From an uncultured Chthonomonas sp. (GTDB lineage Bacteria > Armatimonadota > Chthonomonadetes > Chthonomonadales > Chthonomonadaceae): DNA of 41,942 nucleotides. The DNA lies in contig CAIXIX010000327.1 of assembly GCA_903919615.1 (NCBI GenBank), positions 1 to 41,942 of the forward strand. Reading direction: 5' to 3'. Below, piece by piece: positions 1 to 9,106 of this stretch; the stretch's first letter is position 1, and each line of letters begins with the position of its first letter. Below the pieces are notes generated by a model that was not told the DNA's origin, did not search any database, and was given only the letters and a program-made list of their open reading frames with translations. The position numbers were made by a program, and so were the translations under genes.

Positions 1-1
1 G

Positions 2-607
2 GGCTGTACCGCTACCAACAACACGACGGTTACGGTAAATAACGGAAAACAGACCACGACGACAAAAATTACCTACCATATAACGAAGACGAAATCGGGT
101 CCGCTGAGCCGATCGATGCCGGTTCTTGACAACTTGACGTACGATCATCCCGTAGCGCACAGATTTGAAACGAGGGTTATCCCGGATGGCGCCCATAACG
201 TAACTATTCAAAAAGATACTGCGGAACTCCAGAAGACGCTGACTGAGATTGAGACGTCGACGCCTTTGTTTCGAAAACTAACCGGTGAAGCATCCGAGCA
301 GACCGCAAAAGATCTCGTAGCCACCGTAACCCAGGGGCTGAATGGGCTAAAGGTCTTTTCTGTCAACAAAGGCAATGATACTGACGCTTTGCGATACCTT
401 GTTACAGCAACCGAAGAGCGCTCCACGTTTACTTGCCCGCATTGCAAAGAGCAGGTAACGGTGATCAAAAAGCACACGACGATTAAATGCCCAACCTGCG
501 GAAGAGGCTATCAGGACGATTACAAATTCTGCCCATTTGATGGCACAAAGCGCCCGGCAGATTCCAGCAAGTGGAGCTTCTGCCCGCATTGCGGAAAGTC
601 CATTTAG
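2..607 (+). CDS. Zinc-ribbon protein, 5' end outside the window
   Basis: The reading frame is open back to base 2 with no stop, so the ATG at 116 is probably internal and the gene starts before the window. Upstream of that methionine the frame encodes a Thr/Asn-rich stretch (TATNNTTVTVNNGKQ) that looks like extended or beta sequence. The C-terminal third holds three Cys-pair knuckles: CPHC and CPTC, then a CPFDG half-knuckle, then a final CPHCGKSI. This is the arrangement of one or two zinc ribbons of the double-zinc-ribbon/DZR type, which usually bind protein or nucleic acid rather than catalyse. The middle (about residues 40-95 from the internal Met) is helical and unrecognised. A strong terminator follows 25 bases after the stop. 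Function unknown; the zinc ribbons are clear. Confidence 0.75.
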   Translation, partial: GCTATNNTTVTVNNGKQTTTTKITYHITKTKSGPLSRSMPVLDNLTYDHPVAHRFETRVIPDGAHNVTIQKDTAELQKTLTEIETSTPLFRKLTGEASEQTAKDLVATVTQGLNGLKVFSVNKGNDTDALRYLVTATEERSTFTCPHCKEQVTVIKKHTTIKCPTCGRGYQDDYKFCPFDGTKRPADSSKWSFCPHCGKSI

Positions 608-631
608 CAGCCACGTCACGAAACGCACAAG

Positions 632-667
632 CGGGGCTGCCGGCGATCAGCCGGTGGCCCCGTTTTT
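632..667 (+). terminator. Rho-independent terminator of the zinc-ribbon gene
   Basis: A GC-rich hairpin pairs CGGGGC (632-637) and CCGGC with GCCGG and GCCCCG (ending 662), separated by matching TG bulges and closed by a GATCA loop. A run of five T follows directly (663-667) and then CTGTTT. This is the clearest intrinsic terminator in the window. Confidence 0.9.
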
Positions 668-783
668 CTGTTTGGACAGGGCATCCGGCAAACGATGCAT
701 AATATAGATGAGGCGTTTCGGCTATCGGATTTTAGTGCCATGCCGCAGCGCAATCCTTTTTTGCACAGGATGGGTGTTCCGAA

Positions 784-1581
784 ATGGACAGAAGAGAGTT
801 TATCGCTGCTGGCGCAGCCCTTGCAGCAGCCACAGGTACGGCGGGCGTCGAAGCGCATGCGGCAGGTGCTGAAAGCGCTCGCGAGATTTACGATCTGCGC
901 ACCTACACTTTCGAGTCGAAGGATAAGCTGGACCGATACGCGGCGTTCCTCACTGAGGCATGGTTACCCGCGACCAAGCGCAATGGAATGGCGCCGGCGG
1001 GGGCCTTCGTTTCGGCCGACAAGCCCGAGTCCCTCTTTATCGTAGTAATCGCAAGCTTTCCATCCATTGCAGCTTGGAATGGTTTTGAGACCCGTCTGGC
1101 CGCAGACCAGGAATATTTGAAAGCAGGAGCATCCGTCCTCGACCTGCCGGCAACCGATCCGCCGTACACCCATGTCGAAAGCTCCGTGCTCGGCGCCTTT
1201 CACAGCTGGCCCCATATTAAGGCGCCAAAACAGGCTGCCTCCGGCGAAGCGCATGTGTTTGAGCTCCGAACCTACGAAAGCCACAGCAAGAAGGCCAACC
1301 TGAAGAAGATCGAGATGTTTGATAAGGGCGAGACTGATATCTTCGCGAGGGCGGGTTTTCAGCCCGTTTTCTTTAGCGAAGCCCTCTCAGGGCCGCAGTT
1401 ACCGAACCTCACGTATATGGTGACCTATCCATCGGTAGAAGCGCGAGATGGTTTCTGGAAGGCCTTTATGGCAGATCCTGAGAAGGCGCGTCTTTTTGCA
1501 ATTCCGGAGTATTCCGACAAGCTGATCGTCTCCAAAATTCACAGCACGTTCCTAAAGCCACTGCCGGGTTCGGCTCTTTAA
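784..1581 (+). CDS. Tat-exported NIPSNAP family protein
   Basis: The protein opens with DRREFIAAGAALAAATG, a twin-arginine motif (RREF) followed by an Ala-rich hydrophobic core, so export of a folded protein by the Tat system is predicted. The mature part starts near EIYDLRTYTFES and holds two NIPSNAP-type ferredoxin-like repeats: the first around residues 35-125, the second from about 155 with the matching phrase VFELRTYESHSKKANLKKIEMF. Secreted two-domain NIPSNAP proteins of this size (265 aa) are common in Planctomycetota, Acidobacteriota and Armatimonadota; their biochemical role is not established. The Shine-Dalgarno is weak (GGATGGG about 13 bases upstream). The gene lies between two hairpin terminators and looks monocistronic. 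Confidence 0.85.
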   Translation: MDRREFIAAGAALAAATGTAGVEAHAAGAESAREIYDLRTYTFESKDKLDRYAAFLTEAWLPATKRNGMAPAGAFVSADKPESLFIVVIASFPSIAAWNGFETRLAADQEYLKAGASVLDLPATDPPYTHVESSVLGAFHSWPHIKAPKQAASGEAHVFELRTYESHSKKANLKKIEMFDKGETDIFARAGFQPVFFSEALSGPQLPNLTYMVTYPSVEARDGFWKAFMADPEKARLFAIPEYSDKLIVSKIHSTFLKPLPGSAL

Positions 1582-1592
1582 TCTCATCTATA

Positions 1593-1632
1593 GAGGCGGC
1601 CATTCAACCATGATGCGCCGCCTCGCATTTTG
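1593..1632 (+). terminator. Probable terminator after the NIPSNAP gene
   Basis: The inverted repeat GAGGCGGC (1593-1600) / GCCGCCTC (1617-1624) has a 16-base loop and is followed by GCATTTTG. The stem is strong and the T tract is short. It separates the NIPSNAP gene from the nuclease gene 38 bases downstream. Confidence 0.6.
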
Positions 1633-1662
1633 CTTACTTTTAACCAGTCTGGAGTCGGCTTG

Positions 1663-2919
1663 GTGATTCCATTCAAATTCATTCATGCGGCAGACATTCA
1701 TCTTGATAGCCCACTTCAGGGCCTCGAGCAGTACGAAGGCGCCCCGGTCGACGAGATCCGAGGAGCAACGCGGCGGGCACTCGAAAACCTTGTTGCGCTC
1801 GCGATTGAGGCGAAAGTGGACTTCGTTCTGATTGCAGGCGACGTCTACGATGGCGATTGGCAGGACTACAACACGGGCCTCTTCTTCGCTGCGCAGATGG
1901 CGGCGCTCAAGGCTGCTTCCATTAAGGTCTTCATCATCCGTGGCAATCACGATGCAACAAGCAGAATCACGAAATCGCTAACCCTGCCTGAGAACGTGTT
2001 CGAGTTCTCACACCTTAAGCCTCAGACAAAAGAACTGAAGGATCTTGGCGTCGCAATCCACGGTCAGAGCTTCGCCACTCAAGCGGTTTCTGATGACCTC
2101 TCTGCAGAATATCCGGCACCTATCCCAGGCTATTACAATATTGGGCTCCTCCATACGAGCGCAGATGGTCGGCCGGATCATGCCTCCTATGCGCCATGTT
2201 CTGTTCAGTCTCTCAAAACAAAAGGCTACGACTACTGGGCGCTTGGCCACATCCACATGCGCGAGATCCTATCTGAGGCCGAACCCTGGATCGTCTTTCC
2301 AGGCAATATCCAGGGCAGACACATCCGGGAAACAGGTGAAAAAGGATGCACTCTGGTCAACGTTGATGAAGCGGGCCGAGCCACTCTTGAACATCGCAGC
2401 CTGGATGTTCTCCGGTGGCAGCTGATCTATCTGGATGCCACGGGAATCGATACTGCCGAAGCAGCGTTCGCGGCAGTGGAAGGCAAGTTGATAGAGTGCG
2501 CTGAGCCAGGAGTCGACCGGCTGATGGCCATTCGCGTGATCATCTCTGGTGAAACTGCCGCACATACCTACCTGTCAGGATATCGCAATCAGGCTTTGAA
2601 CGATTTAAGAGCGCGGGTAATTGCGATTGGAGCTGGCAGGTTCTGGCTGGAGAAACTCGTTGTTTCGACCAGGGAACTGCAGGTAAAGTCGGAAACATCC
2701 TCGTCGGATATCGGCAAAGAGCTGCTTGAGTATGTCGATCTGCTGGCACATGATGATGCGCAGATAGCAGAGCTGATCGACTCGATGAGCAAGCTTCGGA
2801 ACGACCTGCCGCACGAGATCCGCACAGGCAGCGGAGACGTAGAGATGTTCTCCCCGGAGCATATACTTGGCTCCCTTGAGACCATCCGACAGATCTTAAT
2901 TTCCAGGCTTCAATCATGA
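1663..2919 (+). CDS. SbcD/YhaO-like DNA repair metallophosphoesterase
   Basis: A calcineurin-like phosphoesterase with all the metal-ligand motifs in order: ADIHLDS (D-x-H), IAGDVYDG (GDxxD), IRGNHD (GNHD), LLHTS and ALGHIHMRE (GHIH). These give a two-metal nuclease centre as in SbcD, Mre11 and YhaO. A C-terminal region of about 150 residues after the catalytic domain matches the DNA-binding/capping part of this family. I chose GTG at 1663 because GGAG lies eight bases upstream and the family begins directly with FKFIHAADIH; a longer TTG start at 1630 lacks such a site. The YhaN-like ATPase starts 26 bases after the stop, so the pair is probably one operon and one complex acting on DNA ends. 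No known regulator or recA-type neighbour is visible. Confidence 0.9.
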   Translation: MIPFKFIHAADIHLDSPLQGLEQYEGAPVDEIRGATRRALENLVALAIEAKVDFVLIAGDVYDGDWQDYNTGLFFAAQMAALKAASIKVFIIRGNHDATSRITKSLTLPENVFEFSHLKPQTKELKDLGVAIHGQSFATQAVSDDLSAEYPAPIPGYYNIGLLHTSADGRPDHASYAPCSVQSLKTKGYDYWALGHIHMREILSEAEPWIVFPGNIQGRHIRETGEKGCTLVNVDEAGRATLEHRSLDVLRWQLIYLDATGIDTAEAAFAAVEGKLIECAEPGVDRLMAIRVIISGETAAHTYLSGYRNQALNDLRARVIAIGAGRFWLEKLVVSTRELQVKSETSSSDIGKELLEYVDLLAHDDAQIAELIDSMSKLRNDLPHEIRTGSGDVEMFSPEHILGSLETIRQILISRLQS

Positions 2920-2944
2920 AGTTTACACGGATGAGAGTTACCCG

Positions 2945-5900
2945 ATGCGGATAGATCGACTAAACCTTCTGGCCTATGGCGCCTTTACAGAACGCGTGTT
3001 AGATTTCGACTCAGAGGTCGATGCGCTCCAAATCGTCTATGGCCCCAACGAGGCTGGCAAAAGCACCGCGCTGCGAGCGATTACAGATCTCTTCTTTGGG
3101 ATACCGATGCGCACGAGCTACAACTTCCTTCACTCAAACTCCGACCTACGAATCTCGGCGCTGTTACGAAGCGATGATGGAGCCTCTATATCGATCACCA
3201 GACTCAAGCGAAACTCAAATGCACTGCAGGACCCCGATGGCAACCCAATTCAGGAAGCCGTTCTTCTGGCAGCCCTGTATGGGACAGGGAGAGAGACTTT
3301 TGAAGCGGCAAACGGTATCGATCATATTCGTCTTGCTGCAGGTGGCAAGGATCTGATCGAGGGCAAAGGCGACCTTGCTGAGAGCCTTTTCCAGGGGGCG
3401 ACCGGTCTCGTTGGCATTCGTGATAAGATCAAAAAGCTCGAATCCGACGCAGACGAAATCTACACTCCTACCGCCAAGAACAAACCTCTGAACACAGCGC
3501 TGAAACAGGTACCGATCCTGCGAAAGCAAGTGAAAGAGAACAGTGAGCTCACAACGAAGTGGGATGCGCTGCGCAAAGAGGTCCAGAAAAAGCAAATCGC
3601 ACTCGATGATGCGGAAAACAAAATCAAGTCTACTCGGAGACGCAAAGAAGCGTTATCGGCATACAGGCACAGCTATGAGGATGTAACACGCCGTTCGCAT
3701 GTGTTGCGCGATCTTGCCGATCTGCAGGGTGTACTCATTCTGCCAACGGATGCCAGGGAGAAGCGCATTCAAGCGCAAACGGACTTCGCAAAGTGCCAGC
3801 GCGAAATCGATGATACGCTAGCTAAACTGGGTAAACGTGAAGAGGCCATTTCCGGCCTCGCTGTTCCTGAACTACTGCTCGCTGCAAAAGCGCAGGTGCT
3901 TCAACTAGAGGCGCGGCTTGGTGCAGATGCGAAAGCTGCACTTGATAAAAGTGAGCTTGAAGTGGAAGAGAGACGGCATCTGCGTGATGCCGCCGAAGTA
4001 TTGCGGGAGCTTCGGCCAGATCTTGAGGTTGGATCTGCGGAGCAACTTCGATTGACTGCCCTGCAGCAGGACGAAATAACGCGACTTGTACGCGAGAACG
4101 AGGCGCTTATAACGCGAACAGATGCTACTGAGCGGGATCTGAAACGGTGCAGCGACTTGTTTGCGGAGCTTGAACCTCAGCTCCAATCTCAATCTGCAAC
4201 TCCAAATACGGCAGAATTACGAAGCGCACGACAGCGTGCCTTAAGAGATGCCGGAATAGAAGAGCAGGTTAAAGAGCTGTTTGAAAAGGCATCCCGGTTT
4301 CAGAACCAACTGCCTGCGCGTGCAGCATCGATGGGCCTGTACACTGGTGAATTGGAACGGCTCGAGTCGCTGCCAATTCCGCTTAACGAGACAATAGCAA
4401 GATTTGAACAGAGCCTAACGCAAATTGAAAGTGCGATTGCTCAGGAAGCGGCTCGCGCGAAAAGCCTGAATGAACAGCTTGAGGCAGCCCGAAATAAGCT
4501 TGCCTCAAAACAGCTGCTTGGCGATGTCGCGACCTCTGCCGATCTGAGCAGCGCCCGAGACTTTCGGGATGGCCGATGGCACGCCGTACGTGCGGCCTGG
4601 CTTCAGAACGACACCACTTCGATTTCGGCGGAAGGGTTAGAGACCAATGCGGATCTCGCGAACGCCTTCGAAACTGCCGAGCGCGAAACGGATGCAATTG
4701 CGGACGCGATCGGCAGGGATTCTGAGCTGGCTGGCGCCGTAAGCCAGATCCGACATGAGATTGAGGATCTCGAGCGCAAAGTAGAACAGGCTCGTGTGAA
4801 AGAGGCTGATGCGCGTCTTCAATTAACCAGCATAACCAGCGAATGGAAGAAATTGTGGGCAGATTGCTCTCTGATACCGCTGCCACCAGCCGAGATGCGA
4901 GCCTGGGCGGCAGCCCATGCTGCGATTGTCACGGAGCTGCGCGAGTATCGAGAGAATAATGCACGACGCGACGCGCTCGACGAAAAATCCGAAGAGCACC
5001 GCTTAGCGCTAATTTCGGCTCTGGCACCCTATCCAGAGGTTCTGATCCCTTCCGGCGCGACACTCGCAGAGCTACTCGAGATAACTGGCACGGTGATTAG
5101 CGACCTGGAACGCACTGAAATAACAAATAAGGAGCGTCAAACCCAGATCGAGAAACTGCTGAAAGAGCGGAGCCAGCATGAGACGGTTAGGTACACCCTT
5201 CACGTGGAGCGCGCCGATCTCGATAGTAAGTGGGATCGTGTGATTGCGCCGCTGGGGATGGCACCTTCGCCAGACTACCGAAATGTGGCGCTGGTTCTAA
5301 AGCGGCTCGATCAGATGTTCGCATATCTGAAAGAATCGAAGGACAAGCGGGATCGGATCAACGGGATCGACCGGGACGCAAGGGACCTGCGCAAGGATTT
5401 TAATGAGTTTGTCGCTGCGGTTTGTCCGGAGTTTGTGGGCATCCGCATTGAGGAGGCGCTTGGGCAGGTTCGTGCGGCCCTGGACTCCGCCGTTGGCGAC
5501 AAGAAAAAACGGGATCTGCTTGCTTCCGAAATCGACGGCCTTCGAGCTGACCTAGAAAGCTTTCAGATCGCTAAGGAGCGCGCCACAAGAACAATCCAGG
5601 AGCTTATCCAGGCGGCGCAATGCAGCGATGAACAGGAGTTAGAGGCAGCAGAAGAGAGTTCGGCTACAGCGAGCCAGCTGAAAGACGAACTAAAGCAGCT
5701 TGAGAATCGGTTGCGTGTTAGCGCAGGTTTACTTAGTGTTGGTGAGTTTTGCGAATTGGCGCTGCAGGAGGACAGATTTCAGCTAGACGATCAGATTGAA
5801 TCGACAGAACGCGAACTGGATGGCCTGGACACAAAGCGAATGCTTCTGGTGGATGAATTGGGTGCTGCCAGGCGCGCTCTTGAGCTTATAGATGGCGGTC

Positions 5901-6460
5901 AGAAGGCAGCAGACAGCGCCATCGCACTAGAGTCTGAACTGGCTAGAGTGCGATCACTCACCGAAGATTACACTCTGCTTAAGCTCTCATGCGAAGTGTT
6001 GCGGCGCGCCATGGAGATGCACCGCCAGCGAAACGAGGATCCGGTTATCCGGCGGGCTGGAGAGCTGTTCAAACAGCTTACGCTCGGCTCATTTACTGGA
6101 ATCGAAACCGATTATGACGAGAAGGATAACCCGAGGCTCGTCGGACTGAGGCCGGAGGGCACACGATCGCGGCGCATCGAGATCGCCGGGATGAGCTCTG
6201 GAACGGCAGATCAGCTCTATCTGGCACTGAGAATTGCCAGCCTCGAACGGCAGCTAGCCGATGGACGCAGGCTGCCTCTCATTGTGGATGATGTGTTGGT
6301 CCACTTCGACGATCAACGTTCGCAGGCTGCACTTGAGGTGTTTGCGGAGCTGGCGAAACGTACCCAGGTGATCTACTTCACGCACCATCAGCGAATTCTG
6401 GATCTTGCCGAATCTGCCGAGGGTTGTCCTCATAAAGTCCATCACCTGGCTATCAGTTAA
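2945..6460 (+). CDS. YhaN-like SMC/Rad50-type AAA ATPase
   Basis: A 1171-residue ABC-type DNA-repair ATPase. Residues 33-41 are GPNEAGKST (Walker A) after an N-terminal RIDRLNLLAYGAF strand typical of YhaN. A long heptad-rich coiled coil fills roughly residues 170-1000. The C-terminal ATPase half has the signature-like GMSSGTADQLYLALRIA, then Walker B LPLIVDDVLVHFDD and the H-loop YFTHHQR. This is the Rad50/SbcC split-ATPase layout; YhaN proteins are somewhat longer than most SMC-like proteins and lack a clear CxxC zinc hook, and I see none here. It follows the YhaO-like nuclease, its expected partner, and by analogy the two would tether and process DNA ends. Its stop overlaps the convergent GH36 gene by four bases. 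Confidence 0.9.
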   Translation: MRIDRLNLLAYGAFTERVLDFDSEVDALQIVYGPNEAGKSTALRAITDLFFGIPMRTSYNFLHSNSDLRISALLRSDDGASISITRLKRNSNALQDPDGNPIQEAVLLAALYGTGRETFEAANGIDHIRLAAGGKDLIEGKGDLAESLFQGATGLVGIRDKIKKLESDADEIYTPTAKNKPLNTALKQVPILRKQVKENSELTTKWDALRKEVQKKQIALDDAENKIKSTRRRKEALSAYRHSYEDVTRRSHVLRDLADLQGVLILPTDAREKRIQAQTDFAKCQREIDDTLAKLGKREEAISGLAVPELLLAAKAQVLQLEARLGADAKAALDKSELEVEERRHLRDAAEVLRELRPDLEVGSAEQLRLTALQQDEITRLVRENEALITRTDATERDLKRCSDLFAELEPQLQSQSATPNTAELRSARQRALRDAGIEEQVKELFEKASRFQNQLPARAASMGLYTGELERLESLPIPLNETIARFEQSLTQIESAIAQEAARAKSLNEQLEAARNKLASKQLLGDVATSADLSSARDFRDGRWHAVRAAWLQNDTTSISAEGLETNADLANAFETAERETDAIADAIGRDSELAGAVSQIRHEIEDLERKVEQARVKEADARLQLTSITSEWKKLWADCSLIPLPPAEMRAWAAAHAAIVTELREYRENNARRDALDEKSEEHRLALISALAPYPEVLIPSGATLAELLEITGTVISDLERTEITNKERQTQIEKLLKERSQHETVRYTLHVERADLDSKWDRVIAPLGMAPSPDYRNVALVLKRLDQMFAYLKESKDKRDRINGIDRDARDLRKDFNEFVAAVCPEFVGIRIEEALGQVRAALDSAVGDKKKRDLLASEIDGLRADLESFQIAKERATRTIQELIQAAQCSDEQELEAAEESSATASQLKDELKQLENRLRVSAGLLSVGEFCELALQEDRFQLDDQIESTERELDGLDTKRMLLVDELGAARRALELIDGGQKAADSAIALESELARVRSLTEDYTLLKLSCEVLRRAMEMHRQRNEDPVIRRAGELFKQLTLGSFTGIETDYDEKDNPRLVGLRPEGTRSRRIEIAGMSSGTADQLYLALRIASLERQLADGRRLPLIVDDVLVHFDDQRSQAALEVFAELAKRTQVIYFTHHQRILDLAESAEGCPHKVHHLAIS

Positions 6461-8490
6461 TGGACTTTCGGTCGGCCTTTCGCTTCGTGGCGCTGCACTT
6501 TCTGCTGTTCGGCACGCCTGATCGTGATTAAGCTGGACGAGGATCCAGTCGGGCAGACCGCCTGTATTCCGCCGAGCATCAGGTCATCGCCCGTAAACAC
6601 ACCCAGGTTGCCCCTGTCTGCATCCTTCACTTCGTAGCTTTCCGTAGACTTCAGGCCGCGAAGTTTGAAATTCATCGTGCGCTCTTTCGCAGCCTCTCGT
6701 CGAAACGCCTGCACCACGCCCTCGCCCGTATCGGACTTATAAAACTCCCATGCGATCCAAGTGTCTGCGGCCAGGCTGTACGGCGTCAGCGGATAGTAAT
6801 CTCCCAGCATGGCAGGCGCAATCTCGCGGCATTCTGCATAGGCACGCTTCTCCATCTCCATATTCGGGCCGGCGAAACCATTACACGGAACATAAAACGA
6901 ACGCGCTCCATACATATCGGTAAACCCAAATCCAGATCCATAGTAGGGTATCCAGGAGGAGATGCCGTAGGTGTGGCCCTGATTGCCAACGATGGCGCCG
7001 TTACCGAACTGGAAATCGCTGCGCAGCAGTGGCACGGCTCGCCGCAGGGTTTCCAGATCATTGCGCCTGCCACCGGATGCGCATGAATCGATCAGCATGC
7101 CGGGATGCCTGCGCCGAAGCTCATCCCAGTAGGCGAGATAACCCTGAACATGCAGATTTTCGCTGATGCCCTGCCGATCCGGCGCATCCTTGTCATCGTT
7201 GCTGCGCCAGTCGTTCAAGGGGTCCATATTGAAATCCTGGCGGTAGAAGTCTATGCCCTGCTCTTTCAGCAGCCCATCGACATGTTCGGTTAGCCACGAT
7301 CGGGCTTCCGGATTCCCCAGATTGAGCAGATGCCCACCAAGCAGCCATTCGGGATGGTTTTTCGCCAGATAGCTCTCTTTCCAGCCGACACGTTCCGGTT
7401 CAAACCAGACGATCAGCTTACGTCCGCTATCGTGAATGGCCTTGCTGATCGGCTTGAACCCCTGTGGGAACCGGACAGGATCCACCTCCCAGGTACCGGT
7501 GTTGGGCCAGTCTCCCGGGTGGGAGTACCAGCCTGCATCCCGCCAGCAGAGGTCGATCGGGATGTGTGCGTCATCCAACCGCTTTAACTCGCGGAACATG
7601 ACATCTTCGCCATCGTTAAAGCCAACGCACAATTGCATCTGCGCCATCGGAGAGGGTGTTTTGTTGCCATCCAGCCGCGGGACATTGTGGGCCAGCATCC
7701 ACCGCCTCCATGCATTCTGTGATGCAGCGACATCCATGCCGGAATAGAACAGCATGGCGATCAGGGGAGATCGAATCTCTTCACCCGGATGGAGAATCAG
7801 GTGAACCTTCTCCTGCCCTGCCGAAATGCGCATTGCGGTGCCAGCGCTGTTGACTTTGAAATTCGCGGCCCACTGACCTGGCCAGCCAATGGCGAGCAGC
7901 ACTCCAGCCTTACCTAACTGGACATTGTAGTAGGGCCAGCCATTGGGGCCATTGGTTGGACGGCCGCCATCGGGAGCAAAGGCATGTGCCGTGCCGGGCG
8001 CAAGGGGAAGATCATAAGGCGCGTAGCCATCTGCAGAGTAGTAATCGCCTCGATGGCAGTGCAGAACGTTGGACGAATCGGCGCTTAGCGCCATATGTGC
8101 GTCGATTGCTTGCAGAGTATCGATTATCTGCGTGTTCGAAGTGCCAGTATTCTTCAGATAGAGGGTCCACTCAACCGCCGGAAAGTCGCTGTAACTTACC
8201 GCTCTGCATCGCACCTCCAGCCCAGTTGCGGCATCATGCCATGTGCGAAGCGTCTCTGTTCGCGACTGATCCAACTTGCGTGTGGTAGTGGTTCCGGGAA
8301 GTTTTGCGAGCAGAGTTGCTGAGGGTGTGGTTCCATACTGAAAACCAAACGGGAGCATCTCGGCATTTGCAGCCAGCAAGCGTTGTTTCACCCACGTATC
8401 GCGCGTCTTTGCATCGGTCCGTTCAGCCGCAAATGCGCCAGATACTACAGATACGGCAGCAACGATCGCGACTAGCAGCAGTTGTTTCAT
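6457..8490 (-). CDS. Secreted GH36-type alpha-galactosidase
   Basis: An exported glycoside hydrolase of clan GH-D. The start at 8490 gives a textbook signal peptide (MKQLLLVAIVAAVSVVSGAFA); an ATG four codons upstream is also possible. An N-terminal beta-sandwich (to about residue 260) precedes a TIM barrel with LCWRDAGWYSHPGDW, LIVWFEPERV, FYRQDFNM (nucleophile Asp near residue 419), LIDSCASGGRRND (substrate-binding Cys/Gly motif) and LLRSDFQFG (probable acid/base Asp near 492). This order is that of GH36 alpha-galactosidases, so cleavage of alpha-linked galactosides outside the cytoplasm is expected; related activities such as alpha-N-acetylgalactosaminidase cannot be excluded. No transporter or sugar catabolic gene is adjacent. 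A palindrome lies 83 bases upstream of the start and may be its operator. Confidence 0.88.
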   Translation of the reverse strand: MKQLLLVAIVAAVSVVSGAFAAERTDAKTRDTWVKQRLLAANAEMLPFGFQYGTTPSATLLAKLPGTTTTRKLDQSRTETLRTWHDAATGLEVRCRAVSYSDFPAVEWTLYLKNTGTSNTQIIDTLQAIDAHMALSADSSNVLHCHRGDYYSADGYAPYDLPLAPGTAHAFAPDGGRPTNGPNGWPYYNVQLGKAGVLLAIGWPGQWAANFKVNSAGTAMRISAGQEKVHLILHPGEEIRSPLIAMLFYSGMDVAASQNAWRRWMLAHNVPRLDGNKTPSPMAQMQLCVGFNDGEDVMFRELKRLDDAHIPIDLCWRDAGWYSHPGDWPNTGTWEVDPVRFPQGFKPISKAIHDSGRKLIVWFEPERVGWKESYLAKNHPEWLLGGHLLNLGNPEARSWLTEHVDGLLKEQGIDFYRQDFNMDPLNDWRSNDDKDAPDRQGISENLHVQGYLAYWDELRRRHPGMLIDSCASGGRRNDLETLRRAVPLLRSDFQFGNGAIVGNQGHTYGISSWIPYYGSGFGFTDMYGARSFYVPCNGFAGPNMEMEKRAYAECREIAPAMLGDYYPLTPYSLAADTWIAWEFYKSDTGEGVVQAFRREAAKERTMNFKLRGLKSTESYEVKDADRGNLGVFTGDDLMLGGIQAVCPTGSSSSLITIRRAEQQKVQRHEAKGRPKVH

Positions 8491-8572
8491 CACATATTCC
8501 ATTTCACTACCGCACCCGACTTTATCGCCACGCGATCTGAGGATCTGGTGGATTGCGGCCTTGAATAAAACT

Positions 8573-8603
8573 CCGTTTCGATACGAATTCCGTATCGGGA
8601 CGG
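8573..8603. promoter_or_regulatory. Imperfect palindrome, possible LacI-type operator
   Basis: The arms CCGTTTCGATACG (8573-8585) and CGTATCGGGACGG (8591-8603) are inverted copies with two mismatches around an AATTC centre. It lies in the divergent region between the GH36 gene (start 8490, minus) and the ClpS-like gene (plus). The 11-mer CGTTTCGATAC recurs, inverted, inside the second palindrome at 33775-33809. Sugar-gene repressors of the LacI/GalR family bind palindromes of this kind. Assignment to that family is inference; the symmetry is seen. Confidence 0.5.
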
Positions 8604-8642
8604 AATTGCCTGCAATAATATCGTAGCGGCGTAGTTATTGCG

Positions 8643-8670
8643 TATTTCGGGATGAGAGCGGCGGTATAAT
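8643..8670 (+). promoter_or_regulatory. Candidate promoter of the ClpS-like gene
   Basis: A perfect TATAAT (8665-8670) lies 66 bases before the ClpS-like start. The best -35 at 16-base spacing is TATTTC (8643-8648), which is weak, so the site may need an activator or another sigma factor. Confidence 0.45.
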
Positions 8671-8736
8671 GTTGCAGCGAATCTTGTGCAGGCGGCGGCA
8701 AGAGCAGGCTACAAAATCTGAGGAAGGAGAAATGGA

Positions 8737-9048
8737 ATGGCGTTTGGCGCAGACGGCACGCCTCAACTCGAAGAGCTTGAACTCCCACGATGGCTTCCAA
8801 GAGACGACACGTACATTAATGGTCCTTATATCGTAATTTTATATGATGATGATTACCACGCCATGGATGAGGTGGTCGAACAGCTTCAAAAGGCTACCGG
8901 ATACGACATTGAGATGTGCGTGAAGATCATGATTGAAGCGCACACGCAATCGCGAGCGATCGCCTATTCCGGCTCCGAAGACGAATGTGAGCGCTGCGCT
9001 CGCGTGCTCCGACAGATCCGCCTCCAGGTAGAGACCGACAGGACCTGA
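8737..9048 (+). CDS. ClpS-like Clp protease adaptor
   Basis: A 103-residue protein matching the ClpS core: YIVILYDDDYHAMDEVV (residues 31-47), then helix IEMCVKIMIEAHTQSRAI with the conserved His69, and a C-terminal CERCARVLRQIRLQVE strand-helix region. ClpS delivers N-degron substrates to ClpA/ClpC. Compared with the usual NDDxTPM pocket, this protein reads DDDYHAM: both key acidic residues, the Met and the distal His remain, but the Thr-Pro pair is His-Ala. Substrate preference may therefore differ. The start is set by AGGAAGGAG ending seven bases before the ATG at 8737; an ATG at 8732 is out of frame. No clpA/clpC is nearby, as is common for stand-alone clpS in several phyla. Confidence 0.85.
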   Translation: MAFGADGTPQLEELELPRWLPRDDTYINGPYIVILYDDDYHAMDEVVEQLQKATGYDIEMCVKIMIEAHTQSRAIAYSGSEDECERCARVLRQIRLQVETDRT

Positions 9049-9067
9049 GCACAGTACCCGAATTGAC

Positions 9068-9099
9068 CGTGGGCAGTGGAACTCGCTCCGCTGCCCACG
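9068..9099. terminator. Hairpin between convergent clpS-like and aldolase genes
   Basis: CGTGGGCAG (9068-9076) pairs perfectly with CTGCCCACG (9091-9099), a nine-base stem with a 14-base loop in a 58-base convergent gap. There is no T run, so it is a weak intrinsic or bidirectional terminator, or serves as a 3' end stabiliser. Confidence 0.5.
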
Positions 9100-9106
9100 C
9101 AGAACT

